DNA from: Streptomyces malachitofuscus
Lineage (GTDB): Bacteria > Actinomycetota > Actinomycetes > Streptomycetales > Streptomycetaceae
Direction: 5' to 3'
NCBI RefSeq assembly: GCF_014650055.1
Contig: NZ_BMUF01000004.1
Span: 62,001 to 126,000 of the forward strand
DNA: 64,000 nucleotides
The notes under the pieces were generated by a model, which saw only the letters and a list, made by a program, of their open reading frames with translations, was not told the DNA's origin and ran no database searches. A program made the translations under genes and the position numbers. Shown one piece after another: positions 52,817-62,184 of the stretch. How positions within the stretch are numbered: position 1 is the stretch's first letter; the number at the start of each line of letters is the position of its first letter.

Positions 52817-53665
52817 ATGGCTTCATCGACCGACCGCCCGCACCGTCCGCGTCACCGAGCTCCGTCCCGGGCCGCGCGGCGGGCCGGCGTACCCGTCCGG
52901 GCGCGCGGCCGCGTGTCGTTTCCGGCCGTCGTCCTCGCCGTACTGGCGGTCCTGACCGGATGCGGGGCGGGCACCGGAACCACCACACGGGACGTGCCCG
53001 CCGCCACCGCACCGGCGGCCGGGCCGCCCGGCACCGCGGGCACCGCCCAGGGCCGGGCCGGGACGGAGACCGAGCCGCCCGCCCGGATCCCCGGCCTCGG
53101 CCCCCGGACGCGGGCGTGGATTCCCGGGAACGCCCGCCAGGTGCTCGTCGTCACCGGCCGCGGCAGGGACGCCAACCGCTCCGAGGCCGTGCTGTACGAA
53201 CACACCGGCGCGGGCTGGGAGGCGGGCCCGGCGTGGCCCGCCCGCAACGCCCTCAAGGGCTGGACCGACGACCACTGGGCGGGCGACCTCCGTTCACCGA
53301 TCGGCGTGTTCACCCTCACCGACGCCGGGGGACTGCTGCCCGATCCCGGAACCGAGCTGCCGTACGACCGCTCGGAGGGGTTCCGTGCCAGCGGCACCGG
53401 CTTCTGGGGGGAGCCGCTGGAGGGATCCTTCGACTACGTCGTCGCCATCGACTACAACCGCGAACCCGGTACCACCCCACTGGACCTGACCCGTCCGCGC
53501 GGCGCCGACCGGGGCGGCGGCATCTGGCTGCACGTCGACCACCAGGGACCGACGCAGGGCTGTGTCAGCCTCGACAAGCGCCACATGAAGGAGCTGCTGC
53601 GCACCCTCGACCCGGACCGGCACCCGGTGGTCGTCATGGGGGACGCCGCCTCCCTGGCCCATTGA
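52817..53665 (+). CDS. L,D-transpeptidase-fold lipoprotein
   Basis: Envelope protein of 282 residues. After a long basic N-terminus (about 33 residues) comes a hydrophobic stretch ending VLAVLTGCGAG, with the lipobox cysteine at residue 49. The C-terminal half has the YkuD/L,D-transpeptidase core: GWTDDHWAGDLRSPIGVF, VAIDYNREPGTTPL and IWLHVDHQGPTQGCVSL, with His239 and catalytic Cys249. Such enzymes form 3-3 cross-links in peptidoglycan or attach proteins. The ATG chosen gives an unusually long cytoplasmic stretch before the signal, so a later start is possible. A C9 run at 53681-53689 follows the gene. Confidence 0.82.
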   Translation: MASSTDRPHRPRHRAPSRAARRAGVPVRARGRVSFPAVVLAVLAVLTGCGAGTGTTTRDVPAATAPAAGPPGTAGTAQGRAGTETEPPARIPGLGPRTRAWIPGNARQVLVVTGRGRDANRSEAVLYEHTGAGWEAGPAWPARNALKGWTDDHWAGDLRSPIGVFTLTDAGGLLPDPGTELPYDRSEGFRASGTGFWGEPLEGSFDYVVAIDYNREPGTTPLDLTRPRGADRGGGIWLHVDHQGPTQGCVSLDKRHMKELLRTLDPDRHPVVVMGDAASLAH

Positions 53666-53694
53666 CGCGTGACCAGGCCGCCCCCCCCCGACGG

Positions 53695-55155
53695 TCAGGG
53701 AGCGATGCCGACCCCCTCGACACGGCTCCAGGACTTCTCCTGTGCGGCCGTCATGGCGGGCCAGGCGGTACCGCCCGGACGCGGCCGGACCCGTGAGGCG
53801 TACGGCGACGGCACGTACTCGGGGTCGTAGAAGCACCCGGTGCCGTACGTCCGGTCGAACGCGGCGCAGGACGCGGCGACCGACCGGGGCGTCGGCCGGT
53901 CGCCGGTACGGACCCAGCGGTCCAGGGCCGCGAGGGAATTGGCGTACTCGGACGTGCTGAGCGCGCTGTGCTCGTTCTCGTCGGTGAACGTCTGCACCAG
54001 GTACCGGTCCCGGTGGGCACCCCTGAGGGTGTCGCGGTAGGCGGCGTCGTGCTCGACGAACGCGGTGGGGTCGTCCTTGGCGTGCAGCGTGAGGACCGGG
54101 ATCCTCACCTTGCCGGTGAGGTCACTGTCGTAGGACAGGTCGCGCTCGGCCGACGGATCGGCGGTGAACCGTTCCACACCCGCGTTGAGCGCTTCGTCGT
54201 CGTGCGAACCGGAGTACCGCACACCCTCGTTGGTGAACGGGTTCCGGTCGCCCAGCCGCTGGTGCACGATGTCCCGGAACGTGAAGACCGAGAAGCGCAG
54301 GTGCGACTCCAGTGTGCGCTCGGGGATCCCGGTGACGGCGAGGATGTCGTCCAGGTTGCGCTGCTGGAGCACGGTGCGCTCCTCAGGAGGGGACGCGTAG
54401 CCGGTGCACTCCTGCAGCCGGGCGCGCATCCCGGACGTCGTCAGCGTCGAGGCGGGGCGCAGCCCCTGCCACAGCGGGTACTGCGGCTCACCGGGACGCG
54501 GCAGGTTCCGGCAGTAGTACTGGTAGACGACGCGCAGGTCGACGCGGTAGTCGTAGCCGCGCGAGCCGCCACCGAGGACGCCGTTGGTGAGCAGCGCGCC
54601 GTCGTAGGGGCCGTTCGCCCCGCCGTACGTCTCGACCGCCTTGGCTGCCACGTTGCCGCCCCAGGACTGGCCGTGCAGATACGTCCGCCGGGGCGGGCCG
54701 AACTCCCGGGCGAACAGGCGGCGGAGGTTCTCGGTGTCGGCCGCGGCCATGCGGGTGCCGTATCCGCCCCGGCGGTAGGACGAGCCGGCCCAGGCGTATC
54801 CCTGGTCCACCACCACCTGCCAGCGGTCCAGGTCCTCGACGCTGCGCTCCGGGTCGGACTCCGCACCCAGGTCGGGGCCTCCGTGGGCATGGACGACGAG
54901 TGACCTGTTCCAGCGCTCGGGGATCGCGATCGCGTAGTGGGCGCCGTTGGCGTCCCGGCCGGTGTAGCACGTGGCCTCACCCGCGAGGCCGGAGGGGCAT
55001 GCGACGGGGGTGGGCCCCGGCTCCTCGGCGTGTGCGGCCGGGGCCTGGGTGAGGGCGCCGGTGACGGCGCCGGCGAGACACAGACCCGCCACCTGCCACA
55101 GGCGTCGACGGAGGCGGGACGATCGGGGGACGCGGGTGGGAGGAACTCTGTTCAA
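53695..55155 (-). CDS. Secreted alpha/beta hydrolase
   Basis: Exported hydrolase of 486 residues. The N-terminus is basic and then hydrophobic (LWQVAGLCLAGAVTGALTQA), with cleavage expected near AHAEE (about residue 44). The catalytic triad can be traced: Ser164 in the elbow YLHGQSWGGNVAA, an Asp in LTLHAKDDPTAFV and a His in DENEHSALS; VVHAHGGPDLGAES should give the oxyanion hole. Six or so cysteines suggest disulfides in the mature protein. The size and cap resemble tannase/feruloyl-esterase-like or DUF6351-like hydrolases; the substrate is unknown. It is a single gene, convergent with the transpeptidase. Confidence 0.83.
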   Translation of the reverse strand: MNRVPPTRVPRSSRLRRRLWQVAGLCLAGAVTGALTQAPAAHAEEPGPTPVACPSGLAGEATCYTGRDANGAHYAIAIPERWNRSLVVHAHGGPDLGAESDPERSVEDLDRWQVVVDQGYAWAGSSYRRGGYGTRMAAADTENLRRLFAREFGPPRRTYLHGQSWGGNVAAKAVETYGGANGPYDGALLTNGVLGGGSRGYDYRVDLRVVYQYYCRNLPRPGEPQYPLWQGLRPASTLTTSGMRARLQECTGYASPPEERTVLQQRNLDDILAVTGIPERTLESHLRFSVFTFRDIVHQRLGDRNPFTNEGVRYSGSHDDEALNAGVERFTADPSAERDLSYDSDLTGKVRIPVLTLHAKDDPTAFVEHDAAYRDTLRGAHRDRYLVQTFTDENEHSALSTSEYANSLAALDRWVRTGDRPTPRSVAASCAAFDRTYGTGCFYDPEYVPSPYASRVRPRPGGTAWPAMTAAQEKSWSRVEGVGIAP

Positions 55156-55277
55156 GGCGCGGCTCCTGGTTCGACGGCGCGTGATCGCGCACGGGCCGTG
55201 ATGCTAGGAACCCGGGCGCCCCGGGACCATGCCGCCGGCGGTTGCGTTCATACTGTTCGCCCCTGCTGGCCCTTCCC

Positions 55278-55306
55278 GTCCCTGGGAGGGCTGCGCCCCG
55301 AGGGAC
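55278..55306 (-). terminator. Candidate terminator after the MASE1 gene
   Basis: GTCCCT (55278-55283) pairs with AGGGAC (55301-55306), with further inner pairing of GGGC and GCCC. It lies ten bases past the MASE1 gene on its reading strand. CCCTTCCCGTCCC nearby is a remnant of the dispersed repeat found at 1687 and 13071. Confidence 0.45.
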
Positions 55307-55315
55307 GAAACCGGG

Positions 55316-56302
55316 TCAGTCCGCGTCCCGCGGCGGCCGCCCCCCGGACTCCCCCGCCGTCAGATGCTCCAGCACCTCCACCAGTTCCTGACAGGCACGC
55401 TCCACGGAGCGTCTGGTGTTGCGCTGCTCGGTGATCACCGCCGACAGCAGCAGCGAGGTCAGAGCCATCGCCCCGTTGAACGACTGCAGATTGAGCATGA
55501 CCTCCACCGCGGTCATGTGCTCGAAGGGCCCGAGACGGTCGGTCGCCGCGATGGTGGCCATCACGGACGCGAACACGGCGCACAGCATGCTGCCGGGCAG
55601 CTGGAACCGCAGCGCCGCCCAGATCAGCAGCGGGTAGATGGTGAACAGCAGACTCGCCGGACTGCGCGTGGCCACCGGCACCAGGAAGCCCGCGATCAGT
55701 ATCAGGCCCACCGCCTCCATCCCCCTCGACCAGGGCGGCGGGGCGCGCAGACGCAGAAGCAGCAGCAGGACGGGGGTGATGAGCAGCACGCCCATGGCGT
55801 CACCCACCCACCAGGCCAGCCACACCGGCCAGAAGTCCTTCGCCGGAAGATCGCCCGTGGCGACGAGCAGCCCGACGCCGGTCGACGAGCTGATCAGCAT
55901 GGCCGCGAAGGCACCGAGGAACACCAGGGCGAGACAGTCGCGCAATCGGCTGAGGTCGGTACGGAAGCCCACCCTGCGCAGCAATAGATACCCGCACACC
56001 GGAGCCGCGGTGTTGCCGACGAGCACGCCCACCGAGGCCCACCGCAGGGTGGTGAGGTACAGCAGGACCAGCAGGGCACCCAGGGCGATTCCCGCACAGG
56101 CGCGCAGCCCGAAGATCAGCAGACAGGCCACGGCCACCCCGGTCGGGGGCCACAGGGGGGAGACCACCGCACCGGCGACGGTCAGTTCGCGCAGCAGCCC
56201 CAGTCGTCCCCCGGCGTAGTAGCAGGCGGCGACGGCCAGCGTCTCGAGCACGAAGACGGCCGGTGTACGAAGATCCTGGCGAGCCACCACACAAGCCATC
56301 AC
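55316..56302 (-). CDS. MASE1 integral membrane sensor without output domain
   Basis: Membrane protein of 328 residues with about eight to ten helices forming a MASE1 sensor (about 15-290; the conserved SPLWPPTGVAVACLLIFGLRA near residue 48 is the family mark, as is the FWPVWLAWWVGDAMGVLLI stretch). After the last helix only some 40 cytoplasmic residues remain, which look like a short coiled coil. MASE1 normally sits in front of a kinase, GGDEF or SpoIIE domain; here none is fused. A SpoIIE phosphatase gene lies just upstream on the same strand, 49 bases away, so the two may form a split receptor. The exact start (56302 GTG or the next codon ATG) is uncertain. Confidence 0.83.
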   Translation of the reverse strand: MMACVVARQDLRTPAVFVLETLAVAACYYAGGRLGLLRELTVAGAVVSPLWPPTGVAVACLLIFGLRACAGIALGALLVLLYLTTLRWASVGVLVGNTAAPVCGYLLLRRVGFRTDLSRLRDCLALVFLGAFAAMLISSSTGVGLLVATGDLPAKDFWPVWLAWWVGDAMGVLLITPVLLLLLRLRAPPPWSRGMEAVGLILIAGFLVPVATRSPASLLFTIYPLLIWAALRFQLPGSMLCAVFASVMATIAATDRLGPFEHMTAVEVMLNLQSFNGAMALTSLLLSAVITEQRNTRRSVERACQELVEVLEHLTAGESGGRPPRDAD

Positions 56303-56351
56303 ACACCGGGGCCGCCGTGTCGGCGAGGCGAGACGTGCGGTCCTGTCGGCC

Positions 56352-57182
56352 CTATGGATGAGTGTCCAGTCCGTCGTGCCCTATCACCAGGACGGCCGCG
56401 TCGTCGTCGTGCCCCACCCGCTCCGCGCCCTTGATGACGGCCGCGGCGAGGGCGTCGGTGTCCATGCGGGCGACCGCCGCGATGCCCGCGAGCCGCACCA
56501 CCTGGTCCATGCCCTCGTCGAGCCGCATGGACGGGCCCTCGACCACCCCGTCGGTGAGCATCACGAACACCCCGCCCGTGTCGAGCCGGTACCGGGTGAC
56601 GGGGTAGACCACCCCGGTCTGGACGCCCAGCGGCGGGCCCCCCTCGTCCTCGGTCACCCCGGACCGGCCGTCCGCGGTGGCCCACACGCACGGCAGATGC
56701 CCGGCGCGGGCACTCTCCAGCAGCCGGGTCTGCGGGTCGAGCCGCATGAACGTGCAGGTGGCGAAGAGATCGGAGTTCAGCGACAGCAGGAGTTCGTTCG
56801 TCCGGGCGAGCAGCTCGCCCGGATCGCTGTCGACGGAGGCGAGTGCCCGCAGCCCGACCCTGACCTGCCCCATGAAGGCGGCCGCCTCGATGTTGTGCCC
56901 CTGCACGTCACCGATGGACAGGCCGATCCGGCCGTCGGGCATGGTGAACGCGTCGTACCAGTCGCCGCCCACGTTGAGGCCCTGGTAGGCGGGCGCGTAG
57001 CGCACCGCCAGCCGCACACCGTCGGCGACCGGCAGCCCCCGCGGCAGCATGCCGCGTTGCAGGGCGACGGCCAGTTCCACCCGGGAGCGCTGCACCTCCG
57101 CCTGCGCCCGTGCCTGAGCCGTCAGCGTCCCGAGCCTGATCAGAAGCTCGTCGCCGTCGTCCGTGGAGCCGGTGCGGGACAT
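56352..57182 (-). CDS. Minimal SpoIIE/PP2C phosphatase paired with MASE1 protein
   Basis: Phosphatase of 276 residues consisting of a short N-terminal coiled coil (about 10-45) and one SpoIIE/PP2C domain (about 50-270). Motifs are intact: VGGDWYDAF, IGDVQGHNIEAAAFMGQ, VMLTDGVVEGPS and HDDDAAVLVIG. It has no sensor of its own, which fits use of the MASE1 membrane protein encoded next in the same direction. The leading coiled coil may pair with the C-terminal helix of that protein. The expected target is a phosphorylated STAS protein. It starts at ATG 57182 and heads a two-gene operon. Confidence 0.9.
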   Translation of the reverse strand: MSRTGSTDDGDELLIRLGTLTAQARAQAEVQRSRVELAVALQRGMLPRGLPVADGVRLAVRYAPAYQGLNVGGDWYDAFTMPDGRIGLSIGDVQGHNIEAAAFMGQVRVGLRALASVDSDPGELLARTNELLLSLNSDLFATCTFMRLDPQTRLLESARAGHLPCVWATADGRSGVTEDEGGPPLGVQTGVVYPVTRYRLDTGGVFVMLTDGVVEGPSMRLDEGMDQVVRLAGIAAVARMDTDALAAAVIKGAERVGHDDDAAVLVIGHDGLDTHP

Positions 57183-57361
57183 GGATCACTCACTCGGGCG
57201 AGGACGCTCACACAGTCGATGGACGTCCTCGAGGGACAAAGCGTGCATTCAGGTATGAGAGGGATGATATCCGGCAGGTGAACGGCCGGGCCAGTCGCCT
57301 ACCCGGCGGGACCGCCGGCGGAGGCGACCGCGTTCCCGCCCGGCCCGCCGCCGGTCCTGTC

Positions 57362-57367
57362 TAGGCT
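57362..57367 (+). promoter_or_regulatory. -10 box suggesting a leaderless transcript
   Basis: TAGGCT (TAnnnT type) ends six bases before the ATG at 57374, and there is no ribosome site in that gap. This spacing is typical of leaderless mRNAs in Streptomyces. No convincing -35 box is seen. Confidence 0.5.
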
Positions 57368-57373
57368 GTGCCC

Positions 57374-57724
57374 ATGGAGCAGCGGGAGATCATGCAGCGG
57401 AGCGTCGGCATCCTCACCGAGGCCCTCGAGATGCGGCGGCGGCTGCGTGAGGACCCGGGCGCCGACGTGGCCGGCAACGGGGCGATCGCCACGCTCCTGG
57501 AGGAGATGCTGCCGCACGTCCAGCTGCCCGCCGGTGCGAGCGCGCGCGAGGTGGCGGACATCGTCACGGAGAAGCTGGGCCCCGCCATCGTGCACATCAC
57601 GTCCGCGCTCACCTTCGCCTTCGTCCAGCTCGCCGAGGTCCACGACGAGGGCCGCACCGACGTGTCCTCCGCCGACGTGCTGCGCTCCATCTCCCTGCAC
57701 TACGAGACCGGCGGCAGGAGCTAG
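57374..57724 (+). CDS. Hypothetical helical protein, 116 residues
   Basis: Soluble, largely helical protein of 116 residues without known domain. The sequence begins MEQREIMQRSVGILTEALEM and later reads EKLGPAIVHITSALTFAFVQLAEVHDEG, which looks like a four-helix arrangement able to dimerise. ATG 57374 is preferred to a GTG two codons earlier because a -10 box six bases upstream of the ATG suggests leaderless translation. It is a single gene between the divergent phosphatase and the dipeptidase-like gene. No function is proposed. Confidence 0.6.
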   Translation: MEQREIMQRSVGILTEALEMRRRLREDPGADVAGNGAIATLLEEMLPHVQLPAGASAREVADIVTEKLGPAIVHITSALTFAFVQLAEVHDEGRTDVSSADVLRSISLHYETGGRS

Positions 57725-57864
57725 CCCCGTCACGTCGGGCCCCCGCGCGGCGGTCGGGCGCGGGAGGCGACGCGGGTACTTGACGGCGTACCCGTCAGTA
57801 GCGATTCTCTGCCCAAGTGGCTGTACAGGTCATGACAACTCCCGTCGGCGGAGGGACGTGCGCA

Positions 57865-59916
57865 GTGACCACGTATCGCACACGACGAGACCTGAGGATC
57901 GTCACGCTTCTCCTTCTCGTGCTGGCCGCGGCACTGGGCCCCACTCCCGGTGCCGCCGCGGACGGGGACTGGTGGGATCCGCCCGCCCGGCCCACGCCCG
58001 ACTCCGGGGTCGGCGTCACCGGCGAGCCGTTCACGGGGACGAACTCCGCCGGTGAGGTACGCGGGTTCGTCGACGCGCACAACCACATCATGTCCAACGA
58101 GGCCTTCGGCGGCCGGCTCATCTGCGGCAAGCCGTTCTCCGCCGAGGGGATCGCCGACGCGCTCAAGGACTGCCCCGAGCACTACCCCGACGGCTCGCTG
58201 GCCGTCTTCGACTTCATCACCAACGGCGGTGACGGCAGGCACGATCCGGTCGGCTGGCCCGCCTTCGCGGACTGGCCCGCCCACGACTCGCTGACCCATC
58301 AGCAGAACTACTACGCCTGGATCGAGCGGGCCTGGCGCGGCGGCCAGCGAGTGATGGTCAACGACCTCGTCACCAACGGCGTGATCTGCTCCGTCTACTT
58401 CTTCAAGGACCGCGGCTGCGACGAGATGACGTCCATCCGGCTGCAGGCACGGCTGACGTACGACATGCAGGCCTACATCGACGGCATGTACGGCGGACCC
58501 GGAAAGGGCTGGTTCCGGATCGTCACCGACAGCGCCCAGGCCCGTGACGTCATCGCGCAGGGCAAGCTCGCGGTCGTCCTCGGCGTCGAGACCTCCGAGC
58601 CCTTCGGATGCAAGCAGGTCCTGGACATCCCGCAGTGCGACAGGGCCGACATCGACGCGGGCCTCGACGAACTGCACGCGCTGGGCGTGCGCAGCATGTT
58701 CCTGTGCCACAAGTTCGACAACGCGCTGTGCGGGGTGCGCTTCGACTCGGGGACGCTCGGCACCGCGATCAACGTCGGGCAGTTCCTGTCCACCGGCACC
58801 TTCTGGCGGACCGAGGAGTGCACCGGCCCGCAGGCCGACAACCCCATCGGACTCGCCTCCGCGCCCGGCGCCGAGAAGAAGCTGCCGGCAGGCGTGCGGG
58901 TACCCGCCTACGACGGCGGCGCGCGGTGCAACGTCCGCGGGCTCACCGCACTCGGTGAGTACGCCGTGCGCGGCATGATGGAACGGAACATGATGCTCGA
59001 GATCGACCACATGAGCGTCAAGGCCACCGGCAGAGTGCTCGACATCTTCGAGGCCGAGTCGTACCCCGGTGTCCTCTCCTCGCACAGCTGGATGGACCTG
59101 AACTGGACCGAACGGGTCTACGGCCTCGGCGGCTTCGTCGCCCAGTACATGCACGGCTCCGAGGGCTTCGTCGCCGAGGCCGACCGCACCGCTGCGCTGC
59201 GCGACGAGTACGGCGTGGGCTACGGCTACGGCACGGACATGAACGGTGTCGGCGGCTGGCCCGCCCCGCGCGGCGCGGACGCCCCCGACCCCGTCACCTA
59301 CCCCTTCCGCAGTGTCGACGGGGGCTCCGTCCTGGACCGGCAGACCACCGGCGAACGCACCTGGGACCTGAACACCGACGGCGCCGCGCACTACGGCCTC
59401 GTCCCCGACTGGATCGAGGACATCCGCCGCGTCGGCGGGCGGCACGTGGTGGACGACCTCTTCCGTGGTGCCGAGTCCTACCTCGACACCTGGGGAGCCT
59501 CCGAGCGGCACCGGGCCGGGGTGAACCTCGCCGAGGGCGCCCGGGCGACGGCCAGTTCGGCGGAGTGGAACCCGTTCACCAGCTATGCGCCCGGCAGGGC
59601 GGTGGACGGCGACCGGGGCACCCGCTGGGCCAGCGACTGGAGTGACGGTCAGTGGCTCCGTGTCGACCTCGGTGACACGCGCCGGGTCGGGCGGGTCACC
59701 CTGGACTGGGAACGCGCGTACGGCACCTCGTACCGCATCGAGTTGTCCGCCGACGGCACGAACTGGCGCACCGTGTGGTCCACCACCTCCGGCGACGGCG
59801 GTCTGGACACGGCCGTGTTCACTCCCTCAGCGGCCCGGTACCTCCGCGTCCACTTCCTGGACCGGGGCACCGACTGGGGCTACTCGCTCCATGAGGTCGG
59901 CGTCCGCGCACGCTGA
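57865..59916 (+). CDS. Secreted M19-like amidohydrolase with C-terminal discoidin domain
   Basis: Exported enzyme of 683 residues. A signal peptide (about 1-32, ending GAAAD) is followed by an amidohydrolase-type TIM barrel with the first metal motif DAHNH (His72, His74), VLGVETSEPFG, MLEIDHMS and LSSHSW, resembling membrane dipeptidase (peptidase M19) relatives. Residues about 550-683 are an F5/8C discoidin domain (ARATASSAEWNPF, then WASDWSDGQWLRVDLGD) for binding a carbohydrate or wall. GTG 57865 has a GGAGGGA site; earlier starts lack one. Many cysteines in the barrel suggest disulfides. The substrate is unproven; a peptide or amide at the cell surface is likely. Confidence 0.8.
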   Translation: MTTYRTRRDLRIVTLLLLVLAAALGPTPGAAADGDWWDPPARPTPDSGVGVTGEPFTGTNSAGEVRGFVDAHNHIMSNEAFGGRLICGKPFSAEGIADALKDCPEHYPDGSLAVFDFITNGGDGRHDPVGWPAFADWPAHDSLTHQQNYYAWIERAWRGGQRVMVNDLVTNGVICSVYFFKDRGCDEMTSIRLQARLTYDMQAYIDGMYGGPGKGWFRIVTDSAQARDVIAQGKLAVVLGVETSEPFGCKQVLDIPQCDRADIDAGLDELHALGVRSMFLCHKFDNALCGVRFDSGTLGTAINVGQFLSTGTFWRTEECTGPQADNPIGLASAPGAEKKLPAGVRVPAYDGGARCNVRGLTALGEYAVRGMMERNMMLEIDHMSVKATGRVLDIFEAESYPGVLSSHSWMDLNWTERVYGLGGFVAQYMHGSEGFVAEADRTAALRDEYGVGYGYGTDMNGVGGWPAPRGADAPDPVTYPFRSVDGGSVLDRQTTGERTWDLNTDGAAHYGLVPDWIEDIRRVGGRHVVDDLFRGAESYLDTWGASERHRAGVNLAEGARATASSAEWNPFTSYAPGRAVDGDRGTRWASDWSDGQWLRVDLGDTRRVGRVTLDWERAYGTSYRIELSADGTNWRTVWSTTSGDGGLDTAVFTPSAARYLRVHFLDRGTDWGYSLHEVGVRAR

Positions 59917-59924
59917 CCGCGGAC

Positions 59925-61501
<1,577 letters not shown>

Positions 61502-61505
<4 letters not shown>

Positions 61506-62110
61506 GGCGTGAGGGTCCTCTCCAGGATGTCGTGCAGTTCGCCGAGGAAGGCCTCGGCGGCGAGTTCGGGGTCGTCCTCGTCGGCCATCGTCCGCAGGGA
61601 GAGGGTGAAGGACTGCACGATCAGCAGCACCGACCGGGCCTGCCGCGCCGGATGGCCGGCACGTACCGAGCCGTCGGCGTGTCCCTCGCGCAGAGCGGCG
61701 TCCAGCATGTCCAGCAGGGCCTCCTGGCTCGCCCCCCGGCGGTCCAGCACATAGGGCAGCAGCAGTTCGGGATCCACGTCGAGGATCTTCCGGAAGAGCG
61801 GATGGGCGCCGAAGGCGCGCACCGCCGCCACCAGCCCTTCGGTGATCACCTCGCGTGTGGGCACCCCCGGCCGGCGCTCGGGCATCGCCCCGGCGGCGAC
61901 CCCGATCCACTCCCGGGTCATCAGGTCACCGACCAGCGTGCGCACATCGGGCCACCGCCGGTACAGCGTCATCCGGGAGACCCCGGCGCGGCGGGCCACG
62001 TCGGTGAGCGTGGTGCGGCGGACCCCGACGGCCAGGACGCAGTCCCGTACCGCGTCGAGCACCGCGTCGTTGTCCGAACCGCCGGAAGCGTTGTGACGAA
62101 TAGGCGTCAT
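61502..62110 (-). CDS. TetR-family repressor coupled to glpD
   Basis: Repressor of 202 residues with an N-terminal TetR helix-turn-helix (about 15-60: TLTDVARRAGVSRMTLYRRWP) and an alpha-helical ligand-binding domain. It precedes and overlaps glpD. A -10 box (TACACT) ends seven bases before its ATG with no ribosome site between, so the mRNA is probably leaderless. The 74-base gap to the divergent flavoprotein gene leaves room for a shared operator, so it probably regulates itself, glpD and the flavoprotein/lipid-kinase pair. The ligand may be an acyl or glycerolipid compound. Confidence 0.9.
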
Positions 62111-62125
62111 GTGTCACAGTGTAAC
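62111..62125 (-). promoter_or_regulatory. Leaderless TetR promoter and possible operator
   Basis: On the minus strand GTTACACTGTGACAC directly precedes the TetR ATG; TACACT is a fitting -10 box seven bases away. On the plus strand the same bases read GTGTCAC-A-GTGTAAC, a short direct repeat that could bind the repressor. No -35 box is clear. Confidence 0.45.
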
Positions 62126-62184
62126 GCCAGGTGAGGCCGTCGGGCGACGGCATCGCTCATTTCCGACCGGTGAGGACGACAGCC

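Noticed and set aside
53681..53689. C9 run as a phase-variable switch
   Set aside because: It lies after both stop codons in a convergent gap and affects no reading frame.
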